From assembly GCF_026151205.1 (NCBI RefSeq), contig NC_087073.1:20970658-21034657 (forward strand): a stretch of 64,000 bases of DNA, written 5' to 3'. The notes below the pieces were generated by a model, which was not told the DNA's origin, ran no database searches, and saw only the letters and a program-made list of their open reading frames with translations. Every line of letters starts with the position of its first letter. Positions within the stretch are counted from its first letter, which is position 1. Positions 23,801-35,800 of the stretch are shown piece by piece. Position numbers and translations under genes: made by a program. This DNA is from Bolinopsis microptera. Taxonomy: Eukaryota > Ctenophora > Tentaculata > Lobata > Bolinopsidae.

Positions 23801-26800
23801 TCGCGAATATTTCCGTTTTTAACGTAAGATCGTGAAATTCCTTTACCATTTACATTACGCGAAATTTAAAGATCAAATTCAGTGCGCGTTAAGGTACATA
23901 GGGGGGGGGGGGGGGGGGGGGGGGGGGGTGTCATGTCCGTCTATGTCCGCCTATGTCCTGTCCTTTTTGGATTCTATGAGACAACGGACGTGTTTTTTGG
24001 GACATTGGCGGACACGGACGGACATTGGCGGACTCGGACGGACATTGGCGGACTCGGACGGACATTGGCGGACTCGGACGGACATTGGCGGACCCGGACG
24101 GACATTGGCGGACTTGGATGGACATTGGTGGACATTAGCGGACATTGGTGGACATTAGCGGACAAACATTTTGAGGACTGAAGAGTACTGAAGAGTACTG
24201 AAGAGTACTGAGGAGGATGGCTGAGAAGGATGGCTGAGGAGGATGGCTGAGGAGGATGACTGAGAGGGAGGAGGAGGAGGCAGAGGAGGAAGAGGACTGA
24301 GGAGGAGGAGGAGAAGGACTGAGGAGAAGGAGGACCCAGGAGGAGGAGGACCCAGGAGGAGGAGGACCCAGGAGGAGGAGGACCCAGGAGGAGGACCCAG
24401 GAAAAGGCCCCAGGAGGAGGAGGAGGACTGGGGAGGAGGAGAACTGTTGAGGACTGATGAGGAGGACTGAGGACGAGGAGGAAGAGTAGGAGGAGGACTG
24501 AGGAGGGGAGGAGGAAGAGGACTGGGGAGGATCAGGAAGACCCAGGAGGAGGAGGAGGAGGAGGACCCAGGAGGAGAAGGAGGACTGAGGAGGAGGACTG
24601 ACGATGACTGAGAAGGAGGAGGACTGAGGAGTACTGAGGAGGATGGCTGAGGAGGACCCAGGAGGAGGACGACTGAGGAGGACTGAGGAGGATGGCTGAG
24701 GAGGATGACTGAGAGGGAAGAGGAGGAGGAGGAGGAGGACTGAGGAGGACTGAGTAGGAGGAGGATGAGGAGGAGGACTGAATAGGAGGAGGAGGAGGGG
24801 GACTGGGGGAGGACTGAGGAGGAGGATGGAGGACTGAGGAGAAGGATGAGGAGGAGGACTGAGGAGGACTGAGGACTGAGGAGGAAGAGGAGGAGGATGA
24901 AGAGGAGCCAGGAGGAGCCAGGAGGAGGACTCAGAAGGAGGACTCAGGAGGAGGAGGAGGACTGGGGAGGAGGAGGACTGTTGAGGACTGATGAGGAGGC
25001 CTGAGGACGAGGAGGAGGAGTAGGAGGAGGACTGAGGAGGGGAGGAGGAAGAGGACTGAGGAAGATCAGGCAGACCCAGGGGGAGGAGGAGGAAGAGTAG
25101 GAGGAGGAAGCATCTAAATGTAATTTCCATTTTTGTCCGTTTTTGTCCTTTTTTGTCTGTTTTTGTCCGCTCTATTTTTTGTCCGTTTTGAAAATATAGG
25201 GTACCGAACGGACAAAAAAATGATCCCCCTATAACAGCAAAAATTGAACATTTTATTTAGCAATTTAGGTGTCCATTAATGTCCGCCTATGTCAACCTAT
25301 GTCCGCCTATGTCCGTCTATGTCCGCCTATGTCCGCCTATGTCCGTCTATGTCCGCCTATGTCCGCCTATGTCCGCCTATGTCCTGTCCTTTTTGGATTC
25401 TATGAGACAAGCGGACATAGACGGACGTGACACCCCCCCCCCCCCTACATAACACTATTTTTATTTATTGTTAATGTTATGTACTCTGTTGTGTGTGTCT
25501 TACAATCTTAAATATAATCTCGGGTACTAAAATTGACGCGATGTTTAGGCTCAGTTTGGTCAAGTTAATAAGCTTATAAGAGTAGCTGAGTGGTGTGGTG
25601 TGGTGTGGTGTGGTGTGGTGTGGTGTGGTGTGGTGTGGTGTGGTGTGGTGTGGTGTACCTGAATAACGAGATATAAGATCATTACCTGAATAACGTGGAG
25701 ACCTTTGTTTCTGAGTGCTCGGCAAAGCCTCACTAAATGCTGTACTGCGTCGTTGAAAAACACAAGGTGGTAATCCTGGGGTAGTATTAATTAAGGAACT
25801 AGAATTAGTTAGTATTAAGTTAGAATATTATAAATAGATTATGAAGAAATTAATAATCAATTTACATTAAATTCATTAAGAAACATGAATGATCCGTACT
25901 TTGATTGACAATTTTAATCTTTTAATTATCTCCAGTTCGTGGTAGCGAAAAGCATAATTTCATGGGCAGCACAGTGGTGCATCGCGCTACAACGTTTAAT
26001 TAATTCTCAGATTTACAACTGAGCCCGATTTACTGCCCCCACGTACTGGTTTTAAGTGTTTTCAGCTTGGATTACTAGACGTTACTATATTTCCGGTAAA
26101 TGGAGGATCTACTTTAAATGACAGGTTAAAGCAAGGTACCTTACGAGACATATTTATATGGTACGAAATTTGGGGATTTTTGGAAAAAATGGGAAAAAAT
26201 CCCCATATTTTCGTACTGAATTTCTGAAATTTCGTACTGAATTACTGTATTTCTGAAAAAAATCCCCATATTTTCGTTCCCCCATAATTTCGATCCCCGC
26301 TAATTATGATCCACATAAATATGTCTTGTAAGGTAGACAGGTTGGGAACCGGTTCCTGACCGGGTAGAGCCGGTAAAGAACAGGTTCAACTCGATTAAAC
26401 CATTTAGTGACCTAAGCTGCGACTATATATAATACTACAGCTGAACCAGTTGCGAGTTTAATCGACTTGCTATATATCGTGCCAAGAACCACAATATTAC
26501 CCTAAAAGGACGGATCATTCCTATAAAAGCTGAACCCGTCAGAGCAGCTTCTTTATTAAACCTGAGATTCGCTGACATTGAATCTGTTCTGCATATCAGT
26601 GAGCGTCTGTATGAGCTGTTTGTTGTCCGGGACTATCCGGTATCTTTTAACTGTTTCCTCTGATGACAACTGGATGTGGAAATCTGTAAACATTATCCGA
26701 GCGTCATTGAGGTGCCGTTTGGTAAATACCATCTTCGTCGCTAACTCCTGGGGAAATAGTATGTCTGGGCTGCTATTACAAGCGTAAACGAAGCTGGTGA

Positions 26801-29800
26801 GCGATCATCGGTTTTGTGAAAATTATAATTTATTTATGTTTTAAATTTTCGTACCAATAAGTTGACATCCTTTCGGGGTTTAAAATGTCATTTTTAAACG
26901 ACAACTTAGCTTTAAAATCAACGTTTGCATACCATTGAAAAATAGAACTAGCACAAACCTTGAAATATTTTTGCATGGAATCGACCTGAAAACCACAAAA
27001 CTTTTCCCTCTCCTTTTCTGAAGTGAGTTTATCACAGAATACCCGTGATGTCTCGTGAGCGTAGAGTCTAACTACAGCGTCCTGGGAAGTTAGATCCGCG
27101 GCTCCACAGCTCATCATTCCCAGATAGAACTGAGAATAGGGACAATTTAATTAAGATTACAATTTTAAGACTAAGTTTTCAAGACTAAATCGAGGCTATT
27201 TAATCATTCGCTAGATCGCCACATATCATAGGTCTGCCTTTAGCGAATTATCCTAATGATCAGGGTCACAATCATAGTCATACAGTACGACGAGCCACCA
27301 CCGAACCCTGGCCTTAGCAACCCGGCCTTAGCAACCCTGCCTTAGCAGCACCAACTAATGCACAAACTAATGCACAAAGTAATGAACAAACTAATGCACT
27401 TTGTCTGAAGAAGAACGCCGTCACTAGTTTACCCCTTATTCCTTAACAGGGACAAAAGGATTTCGCGATTATTTTGGCCAAAAATCGCGGTACCGCGAAA
27501 TTTAACAGGCTATACATTAAACTATACATGAAATTTGTCGCGGAGAATGGGAAATTTCGCGATTTCGTACATGCCGCGAAATCCTTTTGTCCCTGTTCCT
27601 TAAACATCACTCACACGAGCAAGTTCAGGTTGTTGTTTTGTAAGGGTCCCTCTATTGGATCCTTTTGCAACCTCCTTATTAACCGGTATTGACACTTTTT
27701 GGTTTGATAACATTTACTGGTAACGGATTTACTGGTAACGGATTTACTGGTAACGGGTTTACTGGTTACGGATTTACTGGTTACGGGTTTACTGGTTGAG
27801 GATTTCTCTTTGGATTTCGGATTTGATTTTAGTACCGCTGATCTGATATTATCTACGTTGTAATTATATAGATATATTTTCATAAAACTTGTAAAACTAT
27901 TTTGAGCGCAATACCGACCATTATTACATGTGAAGTACCTGTCGGAGAGAGTGCATGTTGAACATGTAATGTAGTTTGGAGGGTTTAGGTTTGAAGCTCA
28001 TCATGACCTGTTGATAAAGGTACAGTCCGGCTGTACACAGCGGTCCAACTGTTCTCTGGACCTCCTCCGGGAAACTGAGGAGACAAATAGTTGTTAACAA
28101 GGTGAATACGGGGGGGGGGGGGGGGCCTGAATACCTGTCCATAGCTAGTGTTAACAAGGTGAATACGGGGGGGGGGGGGGGGGCGGGGGCTGAATACCTG
28201 TCCATAGCTAGTGTTAACAAGGTGAATACGGGGGGGGGGGGGGCGGGGGCTGAATTTACCTGTCCATAGCTAGTGTTAACAAGGTGAATACGGGGGGGGG
28301 GGGGGGGGGGCGGGGGCTGAATACCTGTCCATAGCTAGTGTTAACAAAGTGAATACGGGGGGGGGGGGGGGGGGGCGGGGGCTGAGTACCTGTCTATAGC
28401 TAGTGTTAACAAGGTGAATACGGGGGGGGGGGCTGAATACCTGTCCATAGCTAGTGTTAACAAGGTGAATACGGGGGGGGGGGGGGGCGGGGGCTGAATA
28501 CCTGTCCATAGCTAGTGTTAACAAGGTGAATACGGGAGGGGGGGGGGGGCGGGGGCTGAATACCTGTCCATAGCTAGTGTTAACAAGGTGAATACAGGGG
28601 GGGGGGAGGGGGCGGGGGCTGAATACCTGTCCATAGCTAGTGTCAACAAGGTGAATACGGGGGGGGGGGCGGGGGCTGAATTTACCTGTCCATAGCTAGT
28701 GTTAACAAGGTGAATACGGGGGGGGGGGCGGGGGCTGAATACCTGTCCATAGCTAGTGTTAACAAGGTGAATACGGGGGGGGGGGGGGGGGCGGGGGCTG
28801 AATACCTGTCCATAGCTAGTGTTAACAAGGTGAATACGGGGGGGGGGGAGGGGGCGGGGGCTGAATACCTGTCCATAGCTAGTGTCAACAAGGTGAATAC
28901 GGGGGGGGGGGGGGGGGGCGGGGGCTGAATACCTGTCCATAGCTAGTGTTAACAAGGTGAATACGGGGGGGGGGGGGCGGGGGCTGAATACCTGTCCATA
29001 GCTAGTGTTAACAAGGTGAATACGGGGGGGGGGGGGGGGGGCGGGGGCTGAATACCTGTCCATAGCTAGTGTTAACAAGGTGAATACGGGGGGGGGGGGG
29101 GGGGCGGGGGCTGAATACCTGTCCATAGCTAGTGTTAACAAGGTGAATACGGGGGGGGGGGGGGGGGGGGCTGAATACCTGTCCATAGCTAGTGTTAACA
29201 AGGTGAATACGGGGGGGGGGGGGGGCGGGGGCTGAATACCTGTCCATAGCTAGTGTTAACAAGGTGAATACGGGGGGGGGGGGGGGGGGGAGAGGGGGCG
29301 GGGCTGAATACCTGTCCATAGCTAGTGTTAACAAGGTGAATACGGGGGGGGGGGGGGGGGGCGGGGGCTGAATACCTGTCCATAGCTAGTGTTAACAAGG
29401 TGAATACGGGGGGGGGGGGGGGGGCTGAATACCTGTCCATAGCTAGTGTTAACAAGGTGAATACGGGGGGGGGGGGGCGGGGGCTGAATACCTGTCCATA
29501 GCTAGTGTTAACAAGGTGAATACGGGGGGGGGGGGGGGGGGGCGGGGGCTGAATACCTGTCCATAGCTAGTGTTAACAAGGTGAATACGGGGGGGGGGCG
29601 GGGGCTGAATACCTGTCCATAGCTAGTGTTAACAAGGTGAATACGGGGGGGGGGGCTGAATACCTGTCCATAGCTAGTGTTAACAAGGTGAATACGGGGG
29701 GGGGGGGGGGGGGGGCGGGGGCTGAATACCTGTCCATAGCTAGTGTTAACAAGGTGAATACGGGGGGGGGGGGGCGGGGGCTGAATACCTGTCCATAGCT

Positions 29801-32800
29801 AGTGTTAACAAGGTGAATACGGGGGGGGGGGCGGGGGCTGAATACCTGTCCATACCTAGTGTTAACAAGGTGAATACGGGGGGGGGGGGCGGGGGCTGAA
29901 TACCTGTCCATAGCTAGTGTTAACAAGGTGAATACGGGGGGGGGGGGGGCGGGGGCTGAATACCTGTCCATAGCTAGTGTTAACAAGGTGAATACGGGGG
30001 GGGGGGGGGGGGCGGGGGCTGAATACCTGTCCATAGCTAGTGTTAACAAGGTGAATACGGGGGGGGGGGGCTGAATACCTGTCCATAGCTAGTGTTAACA
30101 AGGTGAATACGGGGGGGGGGGGCGGGGGCTGAATACCTGTCCATAGCTAGTGTTAACAAGGTGAATACGGGGGGGGGGGGGCGGGGGCTGAATACCTGTC
30201 CATAGCTAGTGTTAACAAGGTGAATACGGGGGGGGGGGGGGGCGGGGGCTGAATACCTGTCCATAGCTAGTGTTAACAAGGTGAATACGGGGGGGGGGGG
30301 GGGGGCGGGGGCTGAATACCTGTCCATAGCTAGTGTTAACAAGGTGAATACGGGGGGGGGGGGCTGAATACCTGTCCATAGCTAGTGTTAACAAGGTGAA
30401 TACGGGGGGGGGGGGGGGGGCGGGGGCTGAATACCTGTCCATAGCTAGTGTTAACAAGGTGAATACGGGGGGGGGCGGGGGCTGAATACCTGTCCATAGC
30501 TAGTGTTAACAAGGTGAATACGGGGGGGGGGGGCGGGGGCTGAATACCTGTCCATAGCTAGTGTTAACAAGGTGAATACGGGGGGGGGGGGGGGGGGGCT
30601 GAATACCTGTCCATAGCTAGTGTTAACAAGGTGAATACGGGGGGGGGGGGGGGCGGGGGCTGAATACCTGTCCATAGCTAGTGTTAACAAGGTGAATACG
30701 GGGGGGGGGGGGGCGGGGGCTGAATACCTGTCCATAGCTAGTGTTAACAAGGTGAATACGGGGGGGGGGGGGGGGGGGGGGGCGGGGGCTGAATACCTGT
30801 CCATAGCTAGTGTTAACAAGGTGAATACGGGGGGGGGGGGGCGGGGGCTGAATACCTGTCCATAGCTAGTGTTAACAAGGTGAATACGGGGGGGGGGGGC
30901 GGGGGCTGAATACCTGTCCATAGCTAGTGTTAACAAGGTGAATACGGGGGGGGGGGGGGGGGGGGGGGGGCGGGGGCTGAATACCTGTCCATAGCTAGTG
31001 TTAACAAGGTGAATACGGGGGGGGGGGGGGGGGCTGAATACCTGTCCATAGCTAGTGTTAACAAGGTGAATACGGGGGGGGGGGCTGAATACCTGTCCAT
31101 AGCTAGTGTTAACAAGGTGAATACGGGGGGGGGGGGGGGGCGGGGGCTGAATACCTGTCCATAGCTAGTGTTAACAAGGTGAATACGGGGGGGGGCGGGG
31201 GCTGAATACCTGTCCATAGCTAGTGTTAACAAGGTGAATACGGGGGGGGGGGGGGGGGCGGGGGCTGAATACCTGTCCATAGCTAGTGTTAACAAGGTGA
31301 ATACGGGGGGGGGGGGCTGAATACCTGTCCATAGCTAGTGTTAACAAGGTGAATACGGGGGGGGGCGGGGGCTGAATACCTGTCCATAGCTAGTGTTAAC
31401 AAGGTGAATACGGGGGGGGGGGGGCGGGGGCTGAATACCTGTCCATAGCTAGTGTTAACAAGGTGAATACGGGGGGGGGGGGGGCGGGGGCTGAATACCT
31501 GTCCATAGCTAGTGTTAACAAGGTGAATACGGGGGGGGGGGGGGGGCGGGGGCTGAATACCTGTCCATAGCTAGTGTTAACAAGGTGAATACGGGGGGGG
31601 GGGCGGGGGCTGAATACCTGTCCATAGCTAATGTTAACAAGGTGAATACGGGGGGGGGGGGGGCGGTGGCTGAATACCTGTCCATAGCTAGTGTTAACAA
31701 GGTGAATACGGGGGGGGGGGGGGCTGAATACCTGTCCATAGCTAGTGTTAACAAGGTGAATACGGGGGGGGGGGGGGGGGCGGGGGCTGAATACCTGTCC
31801 ATAGCTAGTGTTAACAAGGTGAATACGGGGGGGGGGGGGGGGGGGGCTGAATACCTGTCCATAGCTAGTGTTAACAAGGTGAATACGGGGGGGGGGGGGG
31901 GGCGGGGGCTGAATACCTGTCCATAGCTAGTGTTAACAAGGTGAATACGGGGGGGGGGGGGGGGGGCTGAATACCTGTCCATAGCTAGTGTTAACAAGGT
32001 GAATACGGGGGGGGGGGGGGGCGGGGGCTGAATACCTGTCCATAGCTAGTGTTAACAAGGTGAATACGGGGGGGGGGGGGGGGCGGGGGCTGAATACCTG
32101 TCCATAGCTAGTGTTAACAAGGTGAATACGGGGGGGGGGGGGGGGGGGGGTAGGAGTTCTGGCTGTGACTGGTTGACTAACATGATTACTTATTAGCCTA
32201 GATATTAGATAGGTGTTTTCAATAATAACAGTATTGGACCTGTTGATGATGTAGTATCTGCCAAGTTTAGCCTGTAGAATGTGTTGGGTGGTGGAGAGAG
32301 TGGGTGTGGGCATGTTGATAACACTGAAGTATTGGAGAAGTCTGCTCGGGATGTTGACTGGTACTCGACCTGATACCGTACAAGTAGCTGCGATCGTGAC
32401 GTCGTCTACTGACTGCGGGGATATAGTCAGACTTGGCAAACAGCCAAAACAAAGATATAATTTGACACTCGTTTTTTATGATCTGAGAAATTGATAGAGG
32501 TGGCAGTTAACAGCAGATATTTTGGAGGTATTTCTACAACTGAATCGGCTAGTTATTAAATAACCTTGTTGAATGGGAAAAATGTCGGATAGGCCAAGGA
32601 ATTTCTTAAATGAGATTGTCGGTCTACTTGCTCAGAATTCAGATATTTTAAAGTAAAAAGGACCTTCTACTACTCTTATTCTGTATCACATATCGTCCAC
32701 TACAATCACTCATTTCCCAACTGCAAGTGTTGAAGGCTACAGTATGCACTGCATACTAGACATTATCAGTGAAGTATTTGACCCGGACCTCACGTACGCG

Positions 32801-35800
32801 AGTTGTGGAGACATGGGAAATATGTTATCTAAATATTCCACCCGATTTGTTAAATTCCTGGTGAGGTCAGAGATTTTCTAACCAAGCGGCAAGCTTCTTT
32901 ATAATTCTACACATGAGTTTATTCGCGTCTATGATATTATTCGCTTGAAAGTAAGGAGAATGCAGCCACGCCCCACTGCACAAGCCCTCATTGTGGAGCC
33001 ATGGATAAAAGATAAGCTTGCTCATACTGCAGTTTTATATCTTCTTTATATTTACCATGATATAATGTATATAAGTATTATACTTATATAGCTATTTAGC
33101 GCGAACCCGTCGAAATGTAGAGCTCATTAACCAGACTTATAGCAGTGAACACTCCGTGTTTAAAGAGCTAGCATTCTGCAAGATTGGATGACTACCAGAT
33201 CCTGGTGGAACCTAAGCGATCCATAATATCATGACAGGCCCTATTAGTTTGGGGAGATTTTCCATTCGTTGGGTCAGGTGCTCATAGTTAAGGTTGCAAT
33301 TATCTTTTCATCATTCCAGCCGAGTTCAATACCGGAGAGCACGTGATGCCCAAATAAGGGCATTCAAATTTTAATTTTGAGAGGGAAAGTGCTCAGAGCA
33401 AGGACCATTCCATATAGACCATGTTAACTGCGAAACCTCATCTACCAGCTAACTAGCTTACCAGGGGACATAGCAAGGGGCCCATTATACAATTAAACCA
33501 ACTCCGTATCAGTTGGGTCCGTGAGTTTAGGGAATGATCAAGTTAGTGTGGGATTAAAGTTTAACCAGGCCACTTCACATCATGGTTCAATAATACGAAC
33601 GTTTTAATTCTAACTGAAAAGCTTCACCTTCCAACTGTAGCGGTTGATGTCGTAGAATCCGTCATTTCCGATGAACTGCCTTAGAAACTCTAGGGGAGGT
33701 TGTGCACCGTACTGTTCTGGTAGAGGCATGTTTAGGTCTTCCACGAACATCACCAGCTGCGGATAAAACAAGGTTTCGCTATCTAGATACTATCTGATAC
33801 CCCAGTATAAAGGTATAATCAGCTAGATAGGGTGTAAGTCTTATCGTGCGTCATATTTGTTGATTACGAAATTTAATTTTTAAATCCAAATGTTTTGTAC
33901 TTTCAGTTGGTTTTACCGTTTTTCCGACAGGAGGTCCCATAAGATCTCGTCCTAGTTTGTTGAGATTCCTCGCAAAAAACGCCTGGATGTTCTCTGCTTT
34001 AGTTTGGCCGTTCATCAGCATTTTGGCAGATATAAATTCTTTTTTGTTTCCGAATAAAAATTCGTCCGGAGCCTTTTCCTCCTCAGGTTTGATCCACTCC
34101 TGGATATTATCTGCCAGTGTTGAGTGGCAGCTGGGTATCCCTGCTATGTCGTATAGATGAACCTGAAAATATTGTTCCATTCTTAAATTCCTTGTTTCCC
34201 CTGATACCAATTTTAGAATGTTTAGGCTCGATATAATCAGTGAGTTTGATAATTAATTGATCATTAGATGATCATAGAATAGAAAGTAAACAACAATCCT
34301 TACGGTTAATTATAAATTGAGCCGTAATCTGATCATTGTTTAAATAATCGGTAGGAGTCTGGGACATGATATTGCTATGAAATCAATTAATTTTGAAATT
34401 GAATGGTTGAAATATTTACTTTGGGCGTAAGAGTCAGGATTGTAACAGTTACGTATTAATTAAAGGTGGAATGTTTCCTCTGATAAGGGGAGTTCGATTA
34501 AGATCAATTCGGTTCTTGTTTCGATAATTTCAAGTTAGTTAATGTTGAGGCTCATAGACTGCGAGTAGTATTAAACTTTCTAGGCTCATAGACTGCGAGT
34601 AGTATTAAACTTTCTATATACGGCTCGTACTTTATACCCATCTATGAATTTATGTTGTTGAATTAAATTAAAACACCACGCTTCATCTTACAAACAAATT
34701 GAGTTTTCATTGTCATATTAGTCTATTAGTCAATTAATAGATTATGCCGCATAACGATGGAAATCTCAACAGTTTTTAAAGCAATAAGCGATCCCATTCA
34801 CAACTCTAAACATTTTAATTTAAATTTCCCTTCGGACTGCAGCTCCACGATTATACTCCTGTATTCAATATCTTTGTGGGTATATGATCAGACTCAAACA
34901 AGATATAATTTCTACTTAATTAGAGGACCATGCTTAAAGATGGATCCAAACTTGTAGGATACAAACTTACAAACTTGTATAGTACTTTAGTCGGATATTT
35001 CTTCGGGTACCAAAGATACTCCGCATGAGCGTTTGTTGATGCATTATTATGTCACTAATTAGCTCGAAATATACATAATACATCAATTTAATACAATAAA
35101 TAAATATAATAGTCAACACAATATTAAGTATTTCCTTAATTAGCTTCATTACAATCTAAATAGAAGTCTTCATTTCACTATGATCGTACGATCGTTTCTT
35201 TTTCTTTTTCATGACGATCATAGAGTGAAGACAGTGAAGTCTTCATAGCAGTTGATAACAATGGATATGTTATCCTGACATCAAAATAAGCGTCTTGGCC
35301 AGCTCTCCAAAAGCCTTTCGCCCTGATGTCCAATTCCGCTGCATCGGCCGTATTTCTGAATTCATCGGATTGAGCCTCTATTATTGGCTGGAGAGGTGGC
35401 TCCGTTTGAACATCATGTTGCACGATTTCGAGAAGTCCTGCAATGAAGTCTCTGATATTATCGTGTCTCATGTGAACAAATCCCCCTCTCTTGCAATTTA
35501 GTGCGTGTGTTATCATGAATTTTTGGGAGCAAGGACAGAATGTTGGAAATCCTTTCAATTTCCGATGGTAACGCATATTTATTGCGTCCTGGAATTCAGA
35601 TCGGTTGAGATCGAATCTCTGCCTTTTAATAGGTAGGACAGCCAACCAATTTGACGCTCCTTTTTCCCTTGCCAGTTCTATAGACCTTTTAACTCTTCTA
35701 GTTCTTATATATAATACACCTTTGGGTACCCGCTACCTTTGTTAATTGTATTAAATGATTGGAAGTAGAGGGAATTGAGCTGCTTTGGTCCTTTATTTTT

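Noticed and set aside
24135-25130. 331-aa Ser/Pro/Leu-rich minus frame
   Set aside because: Lies in the GGAGGA purine tract of the foldback element; composition alone explains it.
25961-26042. Second tRNA-like sequence
   Set aside because: Only the GGGCAG/CTGCCC ends pair; there is no convincing B box.
26850-26958. Extension of dynein exon 26959-27129 to about 26855
   Set aside because: The longer frame would join out of phase with exon 26562-26747; the gtttgt donor at 26958 gives phase 0 and the expected family spacing.
28276-32439. Many Pro-rich or Gly-rich open frames
   Set aside because: Products of the poly-G minisatellite, frame-dependent on G-run length; no gene features. The true coding part is 32240-32412.
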